Of a stretch of DNA of 64,000 nt, positions 1 to 8,895 are shown one piece after another. The notes below the pieces were generated by a model. It was given only the letters and a program-made list of their open reading frames with translations, did no database searches and was not told the DNA's origin. The DNA comes from Streptomyces odontomachi (lineage in GTDB: Bacteria > Actinomycetota > Actinomycetes > Streptomycetales > Streptomycetaceae): the NCBI RefSeq assembly GCF_024435355.1, contig NZ_JAMJWG010000029.1, positions 50,835 through 114,834 of the forward strand, written 5' to 3'. The position numbers and the translations under genes are program-made. Numbering within the stretch: the stretch's first letter is position 1; every line of letters starts with the position of its first letter.

Positions 1-2
1 GC

Positions 3-839
3 ACCCGCGGGGCGGACGGCACCTGGTCGGCGTCGGCGGCGGAGGTCGACGACGGCGCGACGCTCGGCTCGGCGTCGGCCGCCGCGCTGCCGGACGGATC
101 GCTGCACGCCTTCACCGTGGTTCCGGGCAGCGGCGTCTGGGAGCGCACCCGCAGCGCGTCCGGCGGCTGGTCGTCCGCCACGCAGATCGACTCCAACGGG
201 TCCGTCTCCAGGGTCGCCGCCGCCACCACACCGGACGGCGTCCTGCACCTGGCGTCCCTCGTCCCCGGCAGCGGCATCTGGTACAAGACCCGCAGCACCG
301 GCGGCACCTGGTCGTCGTCGACGAAGATCGACGGTAACGGGGCGATCTCGGGGCTCTCGATGACCGCACTGCCGAACGGCACCATGCAACTCGCCGACGT
401 CGTGCCGGACAGCGGCGTCTGGGTCAAGACCCGCAGCGCCGCCGGGACCTGGTCATCGGCCACGAAGGTCGACGACGACACCGCGGTCACCGATGTGGCA
501 CTGGCCGCGTTGCCGGACGGCACCGTGCAGCTCGCGGACGTCGTCCCCGGCGGCGGCATCTGGGCCAGGACCCGCAGCGCCGCCGGGACCTGGTCGGCGG
601 CCGGCCATATCGACACCAATGGCTGGATCACCGCGGTCTCGCTGGCCGCGCTCCCGGACGGCACCGTGCAGCTCGCGGACGTCGTCCCCGGCAGCGGGGT
701 CTGGGTCAAGACCCGTGGCACCGGCGGGACCTGGTCATCGGCGACGAAGGTCGACGGCAACGGCAGCGTGCTCGCCGTCTGCACCGCGGGGCTGCCCGAC
801 GGCACGCTGCACCTCGGCACCGTTCCCGACCTGTCCTGA
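3..839 (+). CDS. repeat protein, probable beta-propeller, C-terminal part (5' end outside window)
   Basis: The frame is open from the first bases and ends at TGA 837-839, so the gene begins left of the window and only its last 278 residues are seen. They form about six units of 47 residues (one of 48) with the pattern TRSAAGTWSSATKVD, then ALPDGTVQLADVVPGSGVW. One aromatic tryptophan-serine turn and one LPDGT turn per unit is typical of blade-like beta repeats such as tectonin or propeller lectin-like domains. A carbohydrate-binding or secreted role is plausible but not shown, since no signal peptide or catalytic part is visible. The family name is uncertain; the repeat architecture is certain. 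Confidence 0.8.
   Translation, partial: TRGADGTWSASAAEVDDGATLGSASAAALPDGSLHAFTVVPGSGVWERTRSASGGWSSATQIDSNGSVSRVAAATTPDGVLHLASLVPGSGIWYKTRSTGGTWSSSTKIDGNGAISGLSMTALPNGTMQLADVVPDSGVWVKTRSAAGTWSSATKVDDDTAVTDVALAALPDGTVQLADVVPGGGIWARTRSAAGTWSAAGHIDTNGWITAVSLAALPDGTVQLADVVPGSGVWVKTRGTGGTWSSATKVDGNGSVLAVCTAGLPDGTLHLGTVPDLS
6..839 (+). repeat. 141-bp tandem coding repeats
   Basis: The acccgcagc block that opens each unit recurs at 147, 288, 429, 570 and 711, exactly 141 bp apart, with an earlier copy near 3. Copies starting at 429, 570 and 711 are nearly identical at DNA level, which points to recent expansion or gene conversion. Confidence 0.9.
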
Positions 840-953
840 AACCGCCGTCGCCACCACCGCCCCACCGCCCCACCGGCCGCTCCGGCCGCCCGTGCCGGTC
901 GCGGTGCCAGGCCCTGTCGTCAAACTCCCGTCCGCCTGGCGGCGCCATGCACG

Positions 954-1133
954 CTCCCCCGCTGCCTCAGGGGCGTGGGAGGTACCCCCACTCGCCGCAC
1001 CGGGCGCAAGCCCATGTACTCCCCCACTGCCTGGACGGCGTGGGAGGTGCCCCCATGCGTACGCGGACTCGCGCCCGCCGCGCCGAGAGCACGCACTGGG
1101 GGTACCGCCCACGCCCTTCAGGCAGTGGGGGAG
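954..1133. repeat. intergenic repeat: two direct copies and one inverted copy
   Basis: This fills the 340-bp gap 840-1179, where I see no gene. A unit reading ctccccc-ctgcct, then ggcgtgggaggtaccccca, occurs at 954-990 and 1019-1055 and inverted at 1097-1133. The 15-bp ends 1019-1033 and 1119-1133 are perfect inverted complements, so 1019-1133 can fold into a long hairpin. The motif resembles intergenic repeats common in Streptomyces and may act as terminator for the repeat-protein gene. Confidence 0.75.
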
Positions 1134-1179
1134 CCATCAGGCCGCCCTTCGGGCAACGACGGGAGTCCGATGACAGGAC

Positions 1180-1620
1180 CTAGTGCCCGCGCAGGTGCGG
1201 GCGGTGGAAGGCCATCGCCGGGCGGCGGGGCCGCTCGTAGGACGTGGAGCCGGCGTGTGCCGACTCTTCCGGGGTGCGGGGGATCTGCTCCTCGTGCCCG
1301 GTCTCCTGGAGCCGGCTAGCCATGACGTCGCGCTGCGCCGCGAGCTTCCGCGTCTCGTGCCGGGCGTGCCGCCGCCGCTGGCCGCGATGGCGCATGAGGG
1401 CGCCGCCGCCCAGCATCAGCCACAGGCCGACGCCCAAGATCGTCGCCAGTGCGAGACCGCTCGCGAAGGCCCCGAGCGTGCTCATGGAGAAGGGGTGGTT
1501 GCCGAGCAGGTTCACGGAGTAGTCCGGACCGCCGCCGGTGTTGTACGCGATCGCGAGCCCGATGAAGGCGGCCGTGGCCGCCACCAGCAAGAGCCCCAGC
1601 AGAAGCAGAAGCAATGGCAT
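1180..1620 (-). CDS. small two-helix membrane protein of unknown function
   Basis: The 146-residue product starts at ATG 1620 with GAGGTGA upstream. Residues 1-25 form a leucine-rich helix and residues about 47-72 a second helix (FASGLALATILGVGLWLMLG). A basic, polar cytoplasmic tail follows, rich in Arg, His, Gln and Glu and ending in HLRGH. The layout resembles LapA-like or other small Streptomyces membrane proteins, but I cannot name a family. It stands alone between a repeat-rich gap and the divergently oriented GH3 gene. Confidence 0.6.
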   Translation of the reverse strand: MPLLLLLLGLLLVAATAAFIGLAIAYNTGGGPDYSVNLLGNHPFSMSTLGAFASGLALATILGVGLWLMLGGGALMRHRGQRRRHARHETRKLAAQRDVMASRLQETGHEEQIPRTPEESAHAGSTSYERPRRPAMAFHRPHLRGH

Positions 1621-1946
1621 GTCTTCACCTCATCCTCGGCGTCCGTACGAGGGTCGGGTTACCCGCGGCATGGCGGGTAAATCATAATGAGAGGGATAAA
1701 AGGGATAGGGGATTCCAGGGCGGCTGTCGCGCCCCCACAACGCCCCCTTTCGTGGCATCCCGCCCGGCCGGGCCGCCTCTCACGCGCGCTTCCGTCCGCC
1801 GGCACGGTGATGAGGCTGCAAATTATTTTCTTGGGCCTTGTGGAAAGTGGGAAGTTTCCTTCACCGTGGACGTCGCGACCCGGCGAGGGCGCTCCCGTAT
1901 CGGCTCCGGCCAGGGTGAATCGGCAGTTCGTGAAGGAGAGAATGTC

Positions 1947-3089
1947 ATGAGCACGGCGAAGAACCCCTTCAGCAGGCGTGGCGCTCTGCTCGCCGGAACG
2001 GCGGCTCTGGCCGGCGGTCTGGGCATGGCGGCGCAGGCGCACGCGGCCGTGCGGACGCCGCAGGGCGCCGCCGACCCGCTGGTCAGCCTGACCCCGGCGC
2101 AGCGCGCCGGACAGCGCGTCATCTACTCGTATGCCGGGCTCACCCCGTCGACCCAGCTGATGGATGCGATCAGCGGGGGCCGTATAGCCGGGGTGATCTT
2201 CTTCGGCGAGAACATCCAGAGCGCGAGCCAGATCAAGGGCGTCATCCAGGACATGATCGACGCGAGCGCGTCCGCCCCCATCAAGGCGCCGCTGCTGTTC
2301 ATGACCGACCAGGAAGGCGGCCAGGTACGCCGCCTGCCGGGCGAGCCGGTGCTGTCGGCGAAGGACGTAGGCTCCTCCAGCGACCCGAAGGGCGAGGCGA
2401 CGGACACCGGCACCGGCGCGGGCGACAACCTCCTGAGCGCCGGCATGAACGTCAACCTGGCACCGGTGCTCGACGTGTACCGCACGGCAGGTGACTTCGA
2501 GGACCAGTTCGAGCGGTCGTACAGCAAGGACGCGTCCGTGGTCAGCACCTGCGGCTCGGCCTTCATCAAGGCCCAGCAGGCCACCGGCGTGGCGGCCACC
2601 GCCAAGCACTTCCCCGGCCTCGGCCCGGCCTCGTCGAGCCAGAACACGGACCTGCGGGCCGTCACCCTCACCACGTCCGCCAGCACCCTGCGCAGCGTCG
2701 ACGAGGCGCCGTACACGTCGGCCATCTCCGCCGGGGTGAAGCTGGTCATGCTCTCCTGGGCCATCTACCCCGCCCTGGACTCCAAGCTGCCCGCCGGCCT
2801 GTCGCCGACCGTCGTCGGCGAGCTCCGCAACCGGCTCGGCTTCAAGGGCGTGACGATCACCGACGCGCTGGAGGCCGGGGCGCTCCAGTCCTTCGGCGGC
2901 GTGGGGGAGCGTGCGGTGGCGGCCGCCAAGGCCGGCATGGACCTGATCCTGTGCTCCGGACGCGACTCCGACCAGGGCCACGACGCCGTCGCAGCGCTGC
3001 GCGACGCCCTGGCGGACGGCTCCCTCGACGGGACCGCCTTCGACGCCGGGGCGACGCGCGTCAACGCCCTGCGCAGCAGCCTGGCCTGA
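1947..3089 (+). CDS. secreted glycoside hydrolase family 3 protein (beta-N-acetylglucosaminidase-like)
   Basis: The start is ATG 1947, preceded by GAAGGAGAG at 1932; a longer upstream reading lacks a ribosome site. The N-terminus has a Tat-like signal (SRRGALLAGTAALAGG ending AQAHA), so export is likely. The 380-residue product carries the GH3 N-domain only: FMTDQEGGQVRRLPG, KHFPGLG and TDALEAGAL, the last holding the predicted Asp nucleophile. NagZ-type enzymes have KHFPGHG followed by an Asp-Ser-His catalytic loop; here the loop reads SSSQNTD and lacks the His. Substrate and acid catalyst therefore differ or activity is altered. Confidence 0.85.
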   Translation: MSTAKNPFSRRGALLAGTAALAGGLGMAAQAHAAVRTPQGAADPLVSLTPAQRAGQRVIYSYAGLTPSTQLMDAISGGRIAGVIFFGENIQSASQIKGVIQDMIDASASAPIKAPLLFMTDQEGGQVRRLPGEPVLSAKDVGSSSDPKGEATDTGTGAGDNLLSAGMNVNLAPVLDVYRTAGDFEDQFERSYSKDASVVSTCGSAFIKAQQATGVAATAKHFPGLGPASSSQNTDLRAVTLTTSASTLRSVDEAPYTSAISAGVKLVMLSWAIYPALDSKLPAGLSPTVVGELRNRLGFKGVTITDALEAGALQSFGGVGERAVAAAKAGMDLILCSGRDSDQGHDAVAALRDALADGSLDGTAFDAGATRVNALRSSLA

Positions 3090-3170
3090 CGCCCGCACGG
3101 CCCCGTTCACGCGCCGGCCGCACCACACACGAGCCCCATCAGCCCTACCGGTCCCACCGGCCGCACGACC

Positions 3171-3213
3171 CGCGCCGTACGGTGGGCGACCCGATCGCCC
3201 ACCGTACGGCGCG
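3171..3213 (+). terminator. 19-bp perfect stem-loop after the GH3 gene
   Basis: Arms 3171-3189 and 3195-3213 are perfect complements around a 5-nt loop, followed by gcttttc. It lies 80 bp after the GH3 stop and 33 bp before the next start, so it probably ends the GH3 transcript. Confidence 0.85.
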
Positions 3214-3245
3214 GCTTTTCGTAACTCTCACCGATGAAGGTCTCT

Positions 3246-5033
3246 ATGCGGATTCCTGCGTACACCACGGTGGCGGCGCTGCTGGCCGCCTCGCTCGCGT
3301 TCCCGGCGAGCGCCACCGTCGGACCCCTCGTGTCCCAGGCGGGCAGCAGCGCCGACCAGGCGGCGGTGCACGGCGACGCGCGGTTCGACCAGCCGTACAC
3401 CGGCTTCGCCCCGGCGAGCACGGTGCTGCACCCCGGCACACCCGGCCAGGCCGGGCTCGACCCGGGCCCGATCGAGGCGTTCCAGCGCTCGATCACCACC
3501 TGGGAGGACCCGGCGAGCGGCGCCGACTACCTCTTCCCCGGCGCCACCAGCCTGATGGTGCACAACGGAACCGTGGTGGAGCGCGCCGCCGACGGCTACG
3601 CCGTGAAGTACGCGGACGCCACGACCGAGCTGCCCGACGACCAGAAGGTGCCGGCCCGCACCGACACGATCTACGACCTGGCCTCGCTGTCGAAGCTGTT
3701 CACCTCGCTGGTGGCCGTGCAGGAGCTGGAAGCGGGCCGCCTCGACCTCGACACGCCCGTCGCGCACTACCTGCCCGATTTCGCCGCCAACGGCAAGGGT
3801 GACATCACCATCGAGCAACTGCTCACCCACACCTCGGGCTTCGACGCCGACCCGGTGCCGTCGCTGTGGAAGGGCTACCCCGACATCCCGTCCCGCCGGA
3901 AGGCGATCCTCGACACCAAGCCGATCAACCCGCCCGGCACCACCTACCTGTACTCGGACCTGAACATGCTCAGCATGCAGCTGGTCCTGGAGCAGGTGAC
4001 CGGCAAGCCGCTGGACCAGCTGGTCGGCGAACGCATCACCGGACCGCTGCACATGACCGACACCGGCTACAACCCGCCGGCCGCCAAGCTGCCCAGGATC
4101 GCCGCCACCGAGTTCGAGGCGACCCCGCCGCGCGGCATGGTGCGCGGCTCGGTGCACGACGAGAACTCCTGGGCCCTGAACGGGGTCGCGGGCCACGCCG
4201 GGGTCTTCTCGACCGTCGACGACCTCGCCGTGCTCGCCCAGACCATTCTGAACGGGGGCGTGTACAAGGGCCATCGCATCCTCAGCGAGCACGGCGTGCG
4301 GCTGCTGGAGCAGAACTTCAACCAGGCCTTCCCGGACGACTCGCACGGCCTGGGCTTCGAGCTGGACCAGATCTGGTACATGGGCGGCCTGTCCGGGCCG
4401 CAGACGCTCGGCCACACCGGTTTCACCGGCACCTCGCTGGTGATCGACCCCGCGTCCCGGTCGTTCGCGGTCCTGCTGACCAACCGGGTCCACCCGACCC
4501 GGAACACACCGTCCACCAACCCGGCTCGGCGTGGCATCGCGCAGGCGCTCGCCACCGCGATGAAGGTCGACGCCCCCGGCGGCGGCCGGTCCTGGTACGC
4601 GGGGCAGGGCGGCGCCACCACCAGCACCCTGACCACCGGCAAGCTGGCCGCGTCGGGACCGGCCGCGGTGGACTTCAGCACCTTCGTCAACACCGAGTCC
4701 ACCGACCTGCTCTCCCTCCAGGCCAGCACGGACGGCGGCACCACCTGGAGCCCCGTCACCCTGCGGGTGACCGGCAAGGGGGCGCCCTCCGGCGAGGTGA
4801 CGGCGCTGTCCGGGCAGTCGGTGCGCGCCTGGTGGCGGGTGCACGCCGAGGTGCCGCAGGCGTCCGACGGCCTGCAACTGCGCTGGAAGTACACCACCGA
4901 CCCGAGCTACGAGGGCCGTGGCGTGAACCTCACCGGCCTGAAGGTCAGTGACGGCTCGCACGTCCTGCTGGACAGCAACCGACCGGACGCGGCCCTGACC
5001 GCGGACGGCTGGCAGCAACTGCCGGGGCGGTAA
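3246..5033 (+). CDS. secreted serine hydrolase, beta-lactamase class C / PBP4 family
   Basis: ATG 3246 has AAGGT five bases upstream and opens directly on a Sec signal (MRIPAYTTVAALLAASLAFPASA); ATG 3234 in the same frame lacks a ribosome site. The 595-residue product shows the family triad: SLSK (SxxK) near residue 160, YSD in YLYSDLNM near 240, and HTG in GHTGFTG near 395. About 120 C-terminal residues (STDGGTTWSPVT, RAWWRVHAEV) form an added beta-rich domain beyond the usual hydrolase length. Such proteins are D-aminopeptidases, esterases or carboxypeptidases; the substrate is open. Confidence 0.85.
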   Translation: MRIPAYTTVAALLAASLAFPASATVGPLVSQAGSSADQAAVHGDARFDQPYTGFAPASTVLHPGTPGQAGLDPGPIEAFQRSITTWEDPASGADYLFPGATSLMVHNGTVVERAADGYAVKYADATTELPDDQKVPARTDTIYDLASLSKLFTSLVAVQELEAGRLDLDTPVAHYLPDFAANGKGDITIEQLLTHTSGFDADPVPSLWKGYPDIPSRRKAILDTKPINPPGTTYLYSDLNMLSMQLVLEQVTGKPLDQLVGERITGPLHMTDTGYNPPAAKLPRIAATEFEATPPRGMVRGSVHDENSWALNGVAGHAGVFSTVDDLAVLAQTILNGGVYKGHRILSEHGVRLLEQNFNQAFPDDSHGLGFELDQIWYMGGLSGPQTLGHTGFTGTSLVIDPASRSFAVLLTNRVHPTRNTPSTNPARRGIAQALATAMKVDAPGGGRSWYAGQGGATTSTLTTGKLAASGPAAVDFSTFVNTESTDLLSLQASTDGGTTWSPVTLRVTGKGAPSGEVTALSGQSVRAWWRVHAEVPQASDGLQLRWKYTTDPSYEGRGVNLTGLKVSDGSHVLLDSNRPDAALTADGWQQLPGR

Positions 5034-5074
5034 CCAGCCAGGCCCGTGCGCCCCACGGCACGCGGCACCGCGAC

Positions 5075-5100
5075 CCCGGTGGCCGTCCAGGACCACCGGG
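5075..5100. terminator. stem-loop between convergent genes
   Basis: Arms cccggtgg (5075-5082) and ccaccggg (5093-5100) can pair in the short space between the serine hydrolase and the TetR gene. There is no T-run, so function is uncertain. A direct repeat tccaggaccacc-ggttcgcg overlaps it at about 5086 and 5112. Confidence 0.4.
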
Positions 5101-5182
5101 TTCGCGGTCAGTCCAGGACCACCTGGTTCGCGCTCAGTTGACGGCCGGTCGGGACGCTGCCGCCGCCCTGGAAGGGCATGGG

Positions 5183-5845
5183 TCAGGAGGAGGAGCGGAC
5201 CTGTAGGGGCGTCACAGGCGCGAGCCAGAGGCCCATGAGCGCGTCGATGAGGCCCGTGGCGCACTCGTCCCAGCTGGAGCGCGGGGTGGGGGCGGCGTCG
5301 GCCAGGGCCCGTTCCCGATCGGCCATCACATGCACCAGCAGATGGCGTGCCATGTCGCCGCGCTCCCGCCGCACGGGGGGCGGGAGCACGGGGCGGCAGC
5401 GGTTGATGCCGTCGAGGGTGTGCTCCAGCGCCGGGTCGGTCATCTCCTCGATCACGATCCAGCGCAGTACGGGGTCGGCCATCACCTGGGCGACGCAGCG
5501 CGCGTACCAGGTGGGGTTGCCCAGCTCGGCCAGGTGCTCGGTGTGGGGGCGTACCAGGCAGGCCACCCAGTCCCGCATCTCCTCGGAGCCGCCGATCTCC
5601 TTGAGCATCCGCTGCCGCAGCTCGTCCATCGGCGCCCGGTGCCTGCGGATGATGGCGCGCAGCAGCTCGTTCTTGGTGCCGAAGTGGTAGGTGACGGCGG
5701 TGTTGTTGCCCTGTCCGGCGGCCTCGCTGATCTGGCGGTTGGAGACGGCGACCACGCCGTGCTCGGCGAACAGCCGCTCGGCGGCGGTGATGATCGCCGC
5801 CCGTGTCCCACTGGCCCGCTCGGTGCGGGCGGTCCGACCGGCCAT
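5183..5845 (-). CDS. TetR/AcrR family transcriptional regulator
   Basis: The 220-residue protein has the N-terminal helix-turn-helix IITAAERLFAEHG, then VSNRQISEAAGQGNNTAVTYHFG, the classic TetR signature. The rest is a helical ligand-binding domain. ATG 5845 is chosen; a GTG three codons earlier (5854) is possible. The neighbour across the 128-bp gap upstream is a GH25 gene on the same strand, and downstream lies the convergent serine hydrolase. No palindromic operator was obvious, so the target is unknown. Confidence 0.85.
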   Translation of the reverse strand: MAGRTARTERASGTRAAIITAAERLFAEHGVVAVSNRQISEAAGQGNNTAVTYHFGTKNELLRAIIRRHRAPMDELRQRMLKEIGGSEEMRDWVACLVRPHTEHLAELGNPTWYARCVAQVMADPVLRWIVIEEMTDPALEHTLDGINRCRPVLPPPVRRERGDMARHLLVHVMADRERALADAAPTPRSSWDECATGLIDALMGLWLAPVTPLQVRSSS

Positions 5846-5988
5846 GGTCAGCACCCTACCGGCAGCACGATCGCCGTTTCACCGTCAGTTCGCCCAACTC
5901 GCGGTCGGCGGCGCCCGAACGGCCCGCCACGGCGCCACCGAAAGGCGGCACCGTGGCGGTCACGTCGATTCTTACGCGTGAGGCGCCG

Positions 5989-6861
5989 TCAGGTGTTGTT
6001 GGCGAGGTTCTGCAACCCGCTCATCGGGCCGTTGAAGACGTCCTGGTCACCGGGGAAGGTGCCGGAGTCGGCGAACTGCCAGAAGGTGTAGAACCCCCAG
6101 CCGGCCGGCAGGGTGCCGGGGGCCGAGGCGTAGCGGGCGATGAACAACGGGTTGTTGGCGCCGTAGTCGCCGGAGTTGCCGGTGCACTGGGTCCACCAGT
6201 CGGTGGTGGTGTAGATGGTGACCCAGCGGCCGGTCTTGGCGTGCATCTCGTTGACGAAGTCCGTGACCCAGGTGCGCATCGCGGCCTGGCTGAGGCCCCA
6301 GCAGGTGGAGGACGAGCCGTACTCGATGTCCAGCATCGGCGGCAACGTCTTGCCGTCCGCCGACCAGCCGCCGCCGTGCGCGGCGAAGAAGTCGGCCTGC
6401 GCGGTACCGCTCGAGGAGTTCGGGTTCGCGAAGTGGTAGGCGCCGCGGATGAAGCCCGCGTTGTACGAACCCGTGTAGTTCGCCGAGAAGTTGGGGTCCT
6501 GGTACGTGGTGCCCTCGGTCGCCTTCATGTACACGAAGCGGGCGCCGGCACCGTAGGCGCCGGCCCAGTCGATGGCGCCCTGGTAGTGGCTGACGTCCAT
6601 GCCCGGGACGGTCTCGGCGAGGCTGGCGGAGCCCGGGGCGGGCGGTGCGCCCTCGCCCTCGTGGGCGGCGACGGTCGAGCCCATCCAGTGCAGTTCGGGG
6701 TTGTCGCTGGTGGCGGACGCGGGCGCCTGCGGGGCCGCGGTCGCGGTGCTGGGCACCGTGACGGTGAGCCCCAGCAGACCGAGCACCGCACCGGCGGCGG
6801 CGAGCAGGGTGCGGCGGCCGAGGGGCGAGCGGCGGCGTGGGGTGGTTCGAGTGACGCGCAT
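5989..6861 (-). CDS. secreted GH25 muramidase (lysozyme, cellosyl type)
   Basis: ATG 6861 follows GGAGGTA and opens on an RR-containing signal (GRRTLLAAAGAVLGLLGL), so this start is preferred over the longer frame to 6927. The mature part of this 290-residue protein is one GH25 domain: GMDVSHYQGAIDW holds the first conserved Asp, and LPPMLDIEYG holds the catalytic DxE pair. Such enzymes cleave the MurNAc-GlcNAc bond of peptidoglycan outside the cell. A close paralogue lies at 8015-8842. Its promoter region shares the TCTACGCGCG element and has a palindrome at 6907-6921. Confidence 0.92.
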   Translation of the reverse strand: MRVTRTTPRRRSPLGRRTLLAAAGAVLGLLGLTVTVPSTATAAPQAPASATSDNPELHWMGSTVAAHEGEGAPPAPGSASLAETVPGMDVSHYQGAIDWAGAYGAGARFVYMKATEGTTYQDPNFSANYTGSYNAGFIRGAYHFANPNSSSGTAQADFFAAHGGGWSADGKTLPPMLDIEYGSSSTCWGLSQAAMRTWVTDFVNEMHAKTGRWVTIYTTTDWWTQCTGNSGDYGANNPLFIARYASAPGTLPAGWGFYTFWQFADSGTFPGDQDVFNGPMSGLQNLANNT

Positions 6862-6906
6862 GGGGTACCTCCAAGGGCTGTGGGGGGTGACGTGTTGCTG
6901 CCCTGG

Positions 6907-6921
6907 CGTGAACATGTCACG
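6907..6921. promoter_or_regulatory. palindrome upstream of the GH25 gene
   Basis: CGTGA-ACATG-TCACG has perfect 5-bp arms. It lies just downstream of the predicted -10 of the muramidase gene, where a bound protein would block transcription. It resembles a Crp-like site but the spacing is not exact. Confidence 0.4.
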
Positions 6922-6925
6922 GCGC

Positions 6926-6941
6926 ACGGTACGCGCGTAGA
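6926..6941 (-). promoter_or_regulatory. TCTACGCGCG-TACCGT promoter element (copy 1)
   Basis: On the minus strand the site reads TCTACGCGCGTACCGT, with TACCGT as a TANNNT -10 hexamer. The 11-mer TCTACGCGCGT recurs before the second GH25 gene, add and the BMP lipoprotein gene, always pointing toward the gene. Confidence 0.5.
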
Positions 6942-6999
6942 TCTCCGGGTGGAAGAAGTGCCGGAGATTTGGATGAGGTTGCTTTGGTGAACGTCGGTG

Positions 7000-7839
7000 T
7001 CACAAGGCCCGGCGATCGCGTGCCGCACGGAGCTGGTCGAGCCACTCTCTGCCCAGCTGGCGCCCGTTGGGGAGTTCGTCGCCGCGATCCCAGCGCCACG
7101 TTGTGATCATCGCCAGCACGAGCATCCGGCACTGGCGCAGGACGTCGTGACGGACTCCCGGATAGTGCGCGCCGACCTCTTCGGGCGCATGCGCGAGATC
7201 GAACTCGACGGGCCCACGGCAACACGTCTCAAGGTCTATGAACAGCAGCCCGTCCTTCGTGCCGAGCAGGTTGCCCGGGTGCGGCTCGCCGTGCAGCAGC
7301 TGCTCGGCGCCGCCGCGCTCGCCGATCACTCGCCGCAGGCTTCGCAACGTGTCGCCGAGCAGCTCCCGGTCCGCGTCGGCGAGCGCCGGGGTGCGGTCGG
7401 GGTCCGCCACGAGCTGTTGCGCCTCCTCGACCCGATCCGTGTAGTGCGGCGTCGGGACGTCGAGCGTGCGCATGCCGGCATGCAGCCGCTCCAGCGCACG
7501 GGCGTAGTCGGCCGGCGGGACCTCTTGGGACGCCACGGGCTCGTAGTGGGTCCACAGCGTGACCAGGAAGCCGTCACGCTCGTGGACGCCCGGCTCCACC
7601 CGGGGCTCGAGTGCGGCCACCGGGCACCCGGCTGCGGCAAGCCGCTGGGCGAGCTCGACTTCGAACGGTGCGGCCTGATGCGCCACGGTCGCCACCCGGG
7701 CCAGCACGTCACACGGCAGCAGGCGCAGAGCCACCCTGTTCGAGTTGTGGAGAACGATCGCGTCGTCGGCGGCCAGGCCGAGTGACGAGGCGATCGACAA
7801 AGCCGCGGCCACCGCACGCGAGACCTCTGACGCCAGCAT
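7000..7839 (-). CDS. phosphotransferase, APH (aminoglycoside/choline kinase-like) family
   Basis: The product (279 residues from ATG 7839) carries the APH catalytic loop LLHGEPHPGNLL and the following Mg-binding FIDLETC, matching HGDxxxxN...D of the family. The N-terminal lobe has HNSNRVALRLLP. The frame continues upstream to 7959, but that stretch encodes a 21-bp tandem repeat and is probably not translated. The substrate is unknown; these kinases act on aminoglycosides, other antibiotics, choline or sugars. It is inserted between two GH25 paralogues on the same strand. Confidence 0.8.
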   Translation of the reverse strand: MLASEVSRAVAAALSIASSLGLAADDAIVLHNSNRVALRLLPCDVLARVATVAHQAAPFEVELAQRLAAAGCPVAALEPRVEPGVHERDGFLVTLWTHYEPVASQEVPPADYARALERLHAGMRTLDVPTPHYTDRVEEAQQLVADPDRTPALADADRELLGDTLRSLRRVIGERGGAEQLLHGEPHPGNLLGTKDGLLFIDLETCCRGPVEFDLAHAPEEVGAHYPGVRHDVLRQCRMLVLAMITTWRWDRGDELPNGRQLGREWLDQLRAARDRRAL

Positions 7840-7885
7840 CGTCGCGTGGCCCCTCTCCCTATGAACGTCGCCGCTCCTCCGGTTG

Positions 7886-7969
7886 CCAGCCGCCAGCTGA
7901 CTGCCACCAGCCGCCGGCTGACTGCCACCAGCCGCCGGCTGACTGCCGGCAACCGGCAACCGGCAACCG
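7886..7969. repeat. 21-bp and 7-bp tandem repeats upstream of the phosphotransferase
   Basis: The unit ccagccgccggctgactgcca starts at 7886, 7907 and 7928, followed by ggcaacc repeated three times (7949-7969). The repeats lie just upstream of the chosen start. Confidence 0.85.
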
Positions 7970-8014
7970 ACGGCCGACAGCCGTCAAACAGTACAAACGA
8001 TCCCGGTCACGGCA

Positions 8015-8842
8015 CTATCCATTATTGGCGAGTCGCTGGAGCGCACTCAGCGAGCCGTTGAAGTCGACCCCGTCGCCCGGGAACCTGCCGGTCTCCGGGT
8101 GCTGCCAGAACGTCCAGGTGGCCCAGCCGGCCGGCAACGTACCGGGGTCGGTGGCGTTGCGCGCGATGAACAACGGGTCGTTGGTCCCGAGGCCGGCGAA
8201 GTCGCCGGTGCACTGGGTCCACCAACTGGTGGTCGTGTAGACGACGGGCCACCGGCCGGTCCTGGCGTGCACCTCGCCCACGAAGTCCGTGAGCCAGGTC
8301 CGCATGGCCGCCTGACCGAGTCCCCAGCACGCGCTGGACGCGCCGTTCTCGATGTCCAGCAGGGGCGGGAGCGTCTTGCCGTCCGCCGACCAGCTGCCCC
8401 CGTGCGCGACGAAGTAGTCCGCCTGCGCCGTACCGGTCGACGTGCTCGGCGTGGCGAAGTGGTAGGCGCCGCGCAGGAAACCGGCCTTGGCCGCGTCGGC
8501 GGAGTCGGTCGGGAAGTCGGGGTCCTGGTACGACGTGCCCTCGGTGGCCTTCAGGTACACGAAACGGGCGCCGGCAGCGTAGGCGCCGGCCCAGTCGATG
8601 GGGCGCGCGAGGCCGCCGATCTCCAGACCGGGGGTGGTCTCGGCGAGGGCGCCATGGTGTGCGGAGCGTACGGCGCCGCGGTCGGTGGCGGCCGGTAACG
8701 CCTGCGGGGTCGCCGTGGCCGAGTCGGGCGCGACCAGGGTGAGCCCCATCAAGCCGAGCACCGCGCCGGCGGCTGCCAGGAGGGGGCGCACCATGGACGA
8801 TCGGCGGTAGCGGGAGGTGGGGCGGGGTCGGGCGGGGTGCAT
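8015..8842 (-). CDS. second GH25-family protein, degenerate at the first active-site motif
   Basis: ATG 8842 follows GGAGGCCCTT. The 275-residue product aligns along its length with the muramidase at 5989-6861, including AGARFVYLKATEGTSYQDP, WSADGKTLPPLLDIENG (DxE kept) and WTQCTG. The first motif, GMDVSHYQGAIDW in the paralogue, is here GLEIGGLARPIDW. The conserved Asp has become Glu and the SHYQ segment is lost. It may bind peptidoglycan without cleaving it well, or have changed specificity. A tandem duplication followed by divergence is the simplest history. Confidence 0.88.
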   Translation of the reverse strand: MHPARPRPTSRYRRSSMVRPLLAAAGAVLGLMGLTLVAPDSATATPQALPAATDRGAVRSAHHGALAETTPGLEIGGLARPIDWAGAYAAGARFVYLKATEGTSYQDPDFPTDSADAAKAGFLRGAYHFATPSTSTGTAQADYFVAHGGSWSADGKTLPPLLDIENGASSACWGLGQAAMRTWLTDFVGEVHARTGRWPVVYTTTSWWTQCTGDFAGLGTNDPLFIARNATDPGTLPAGWATWTFWQHPETGRFPGDGVDFNGSLSALQRLANNG

Positions 8843-8895
8843 AAGGGCCTCCGAGGGTGGGGTGACGTCTGCCCTGCCGTGCACGTATGCCGCCG

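Noticed and set aside
7840..7959. N-terminal extension of the phosphotransferase
   Set aside because: It translates a 21-bp tandem repeat and lies before a better ATG that fits family length.
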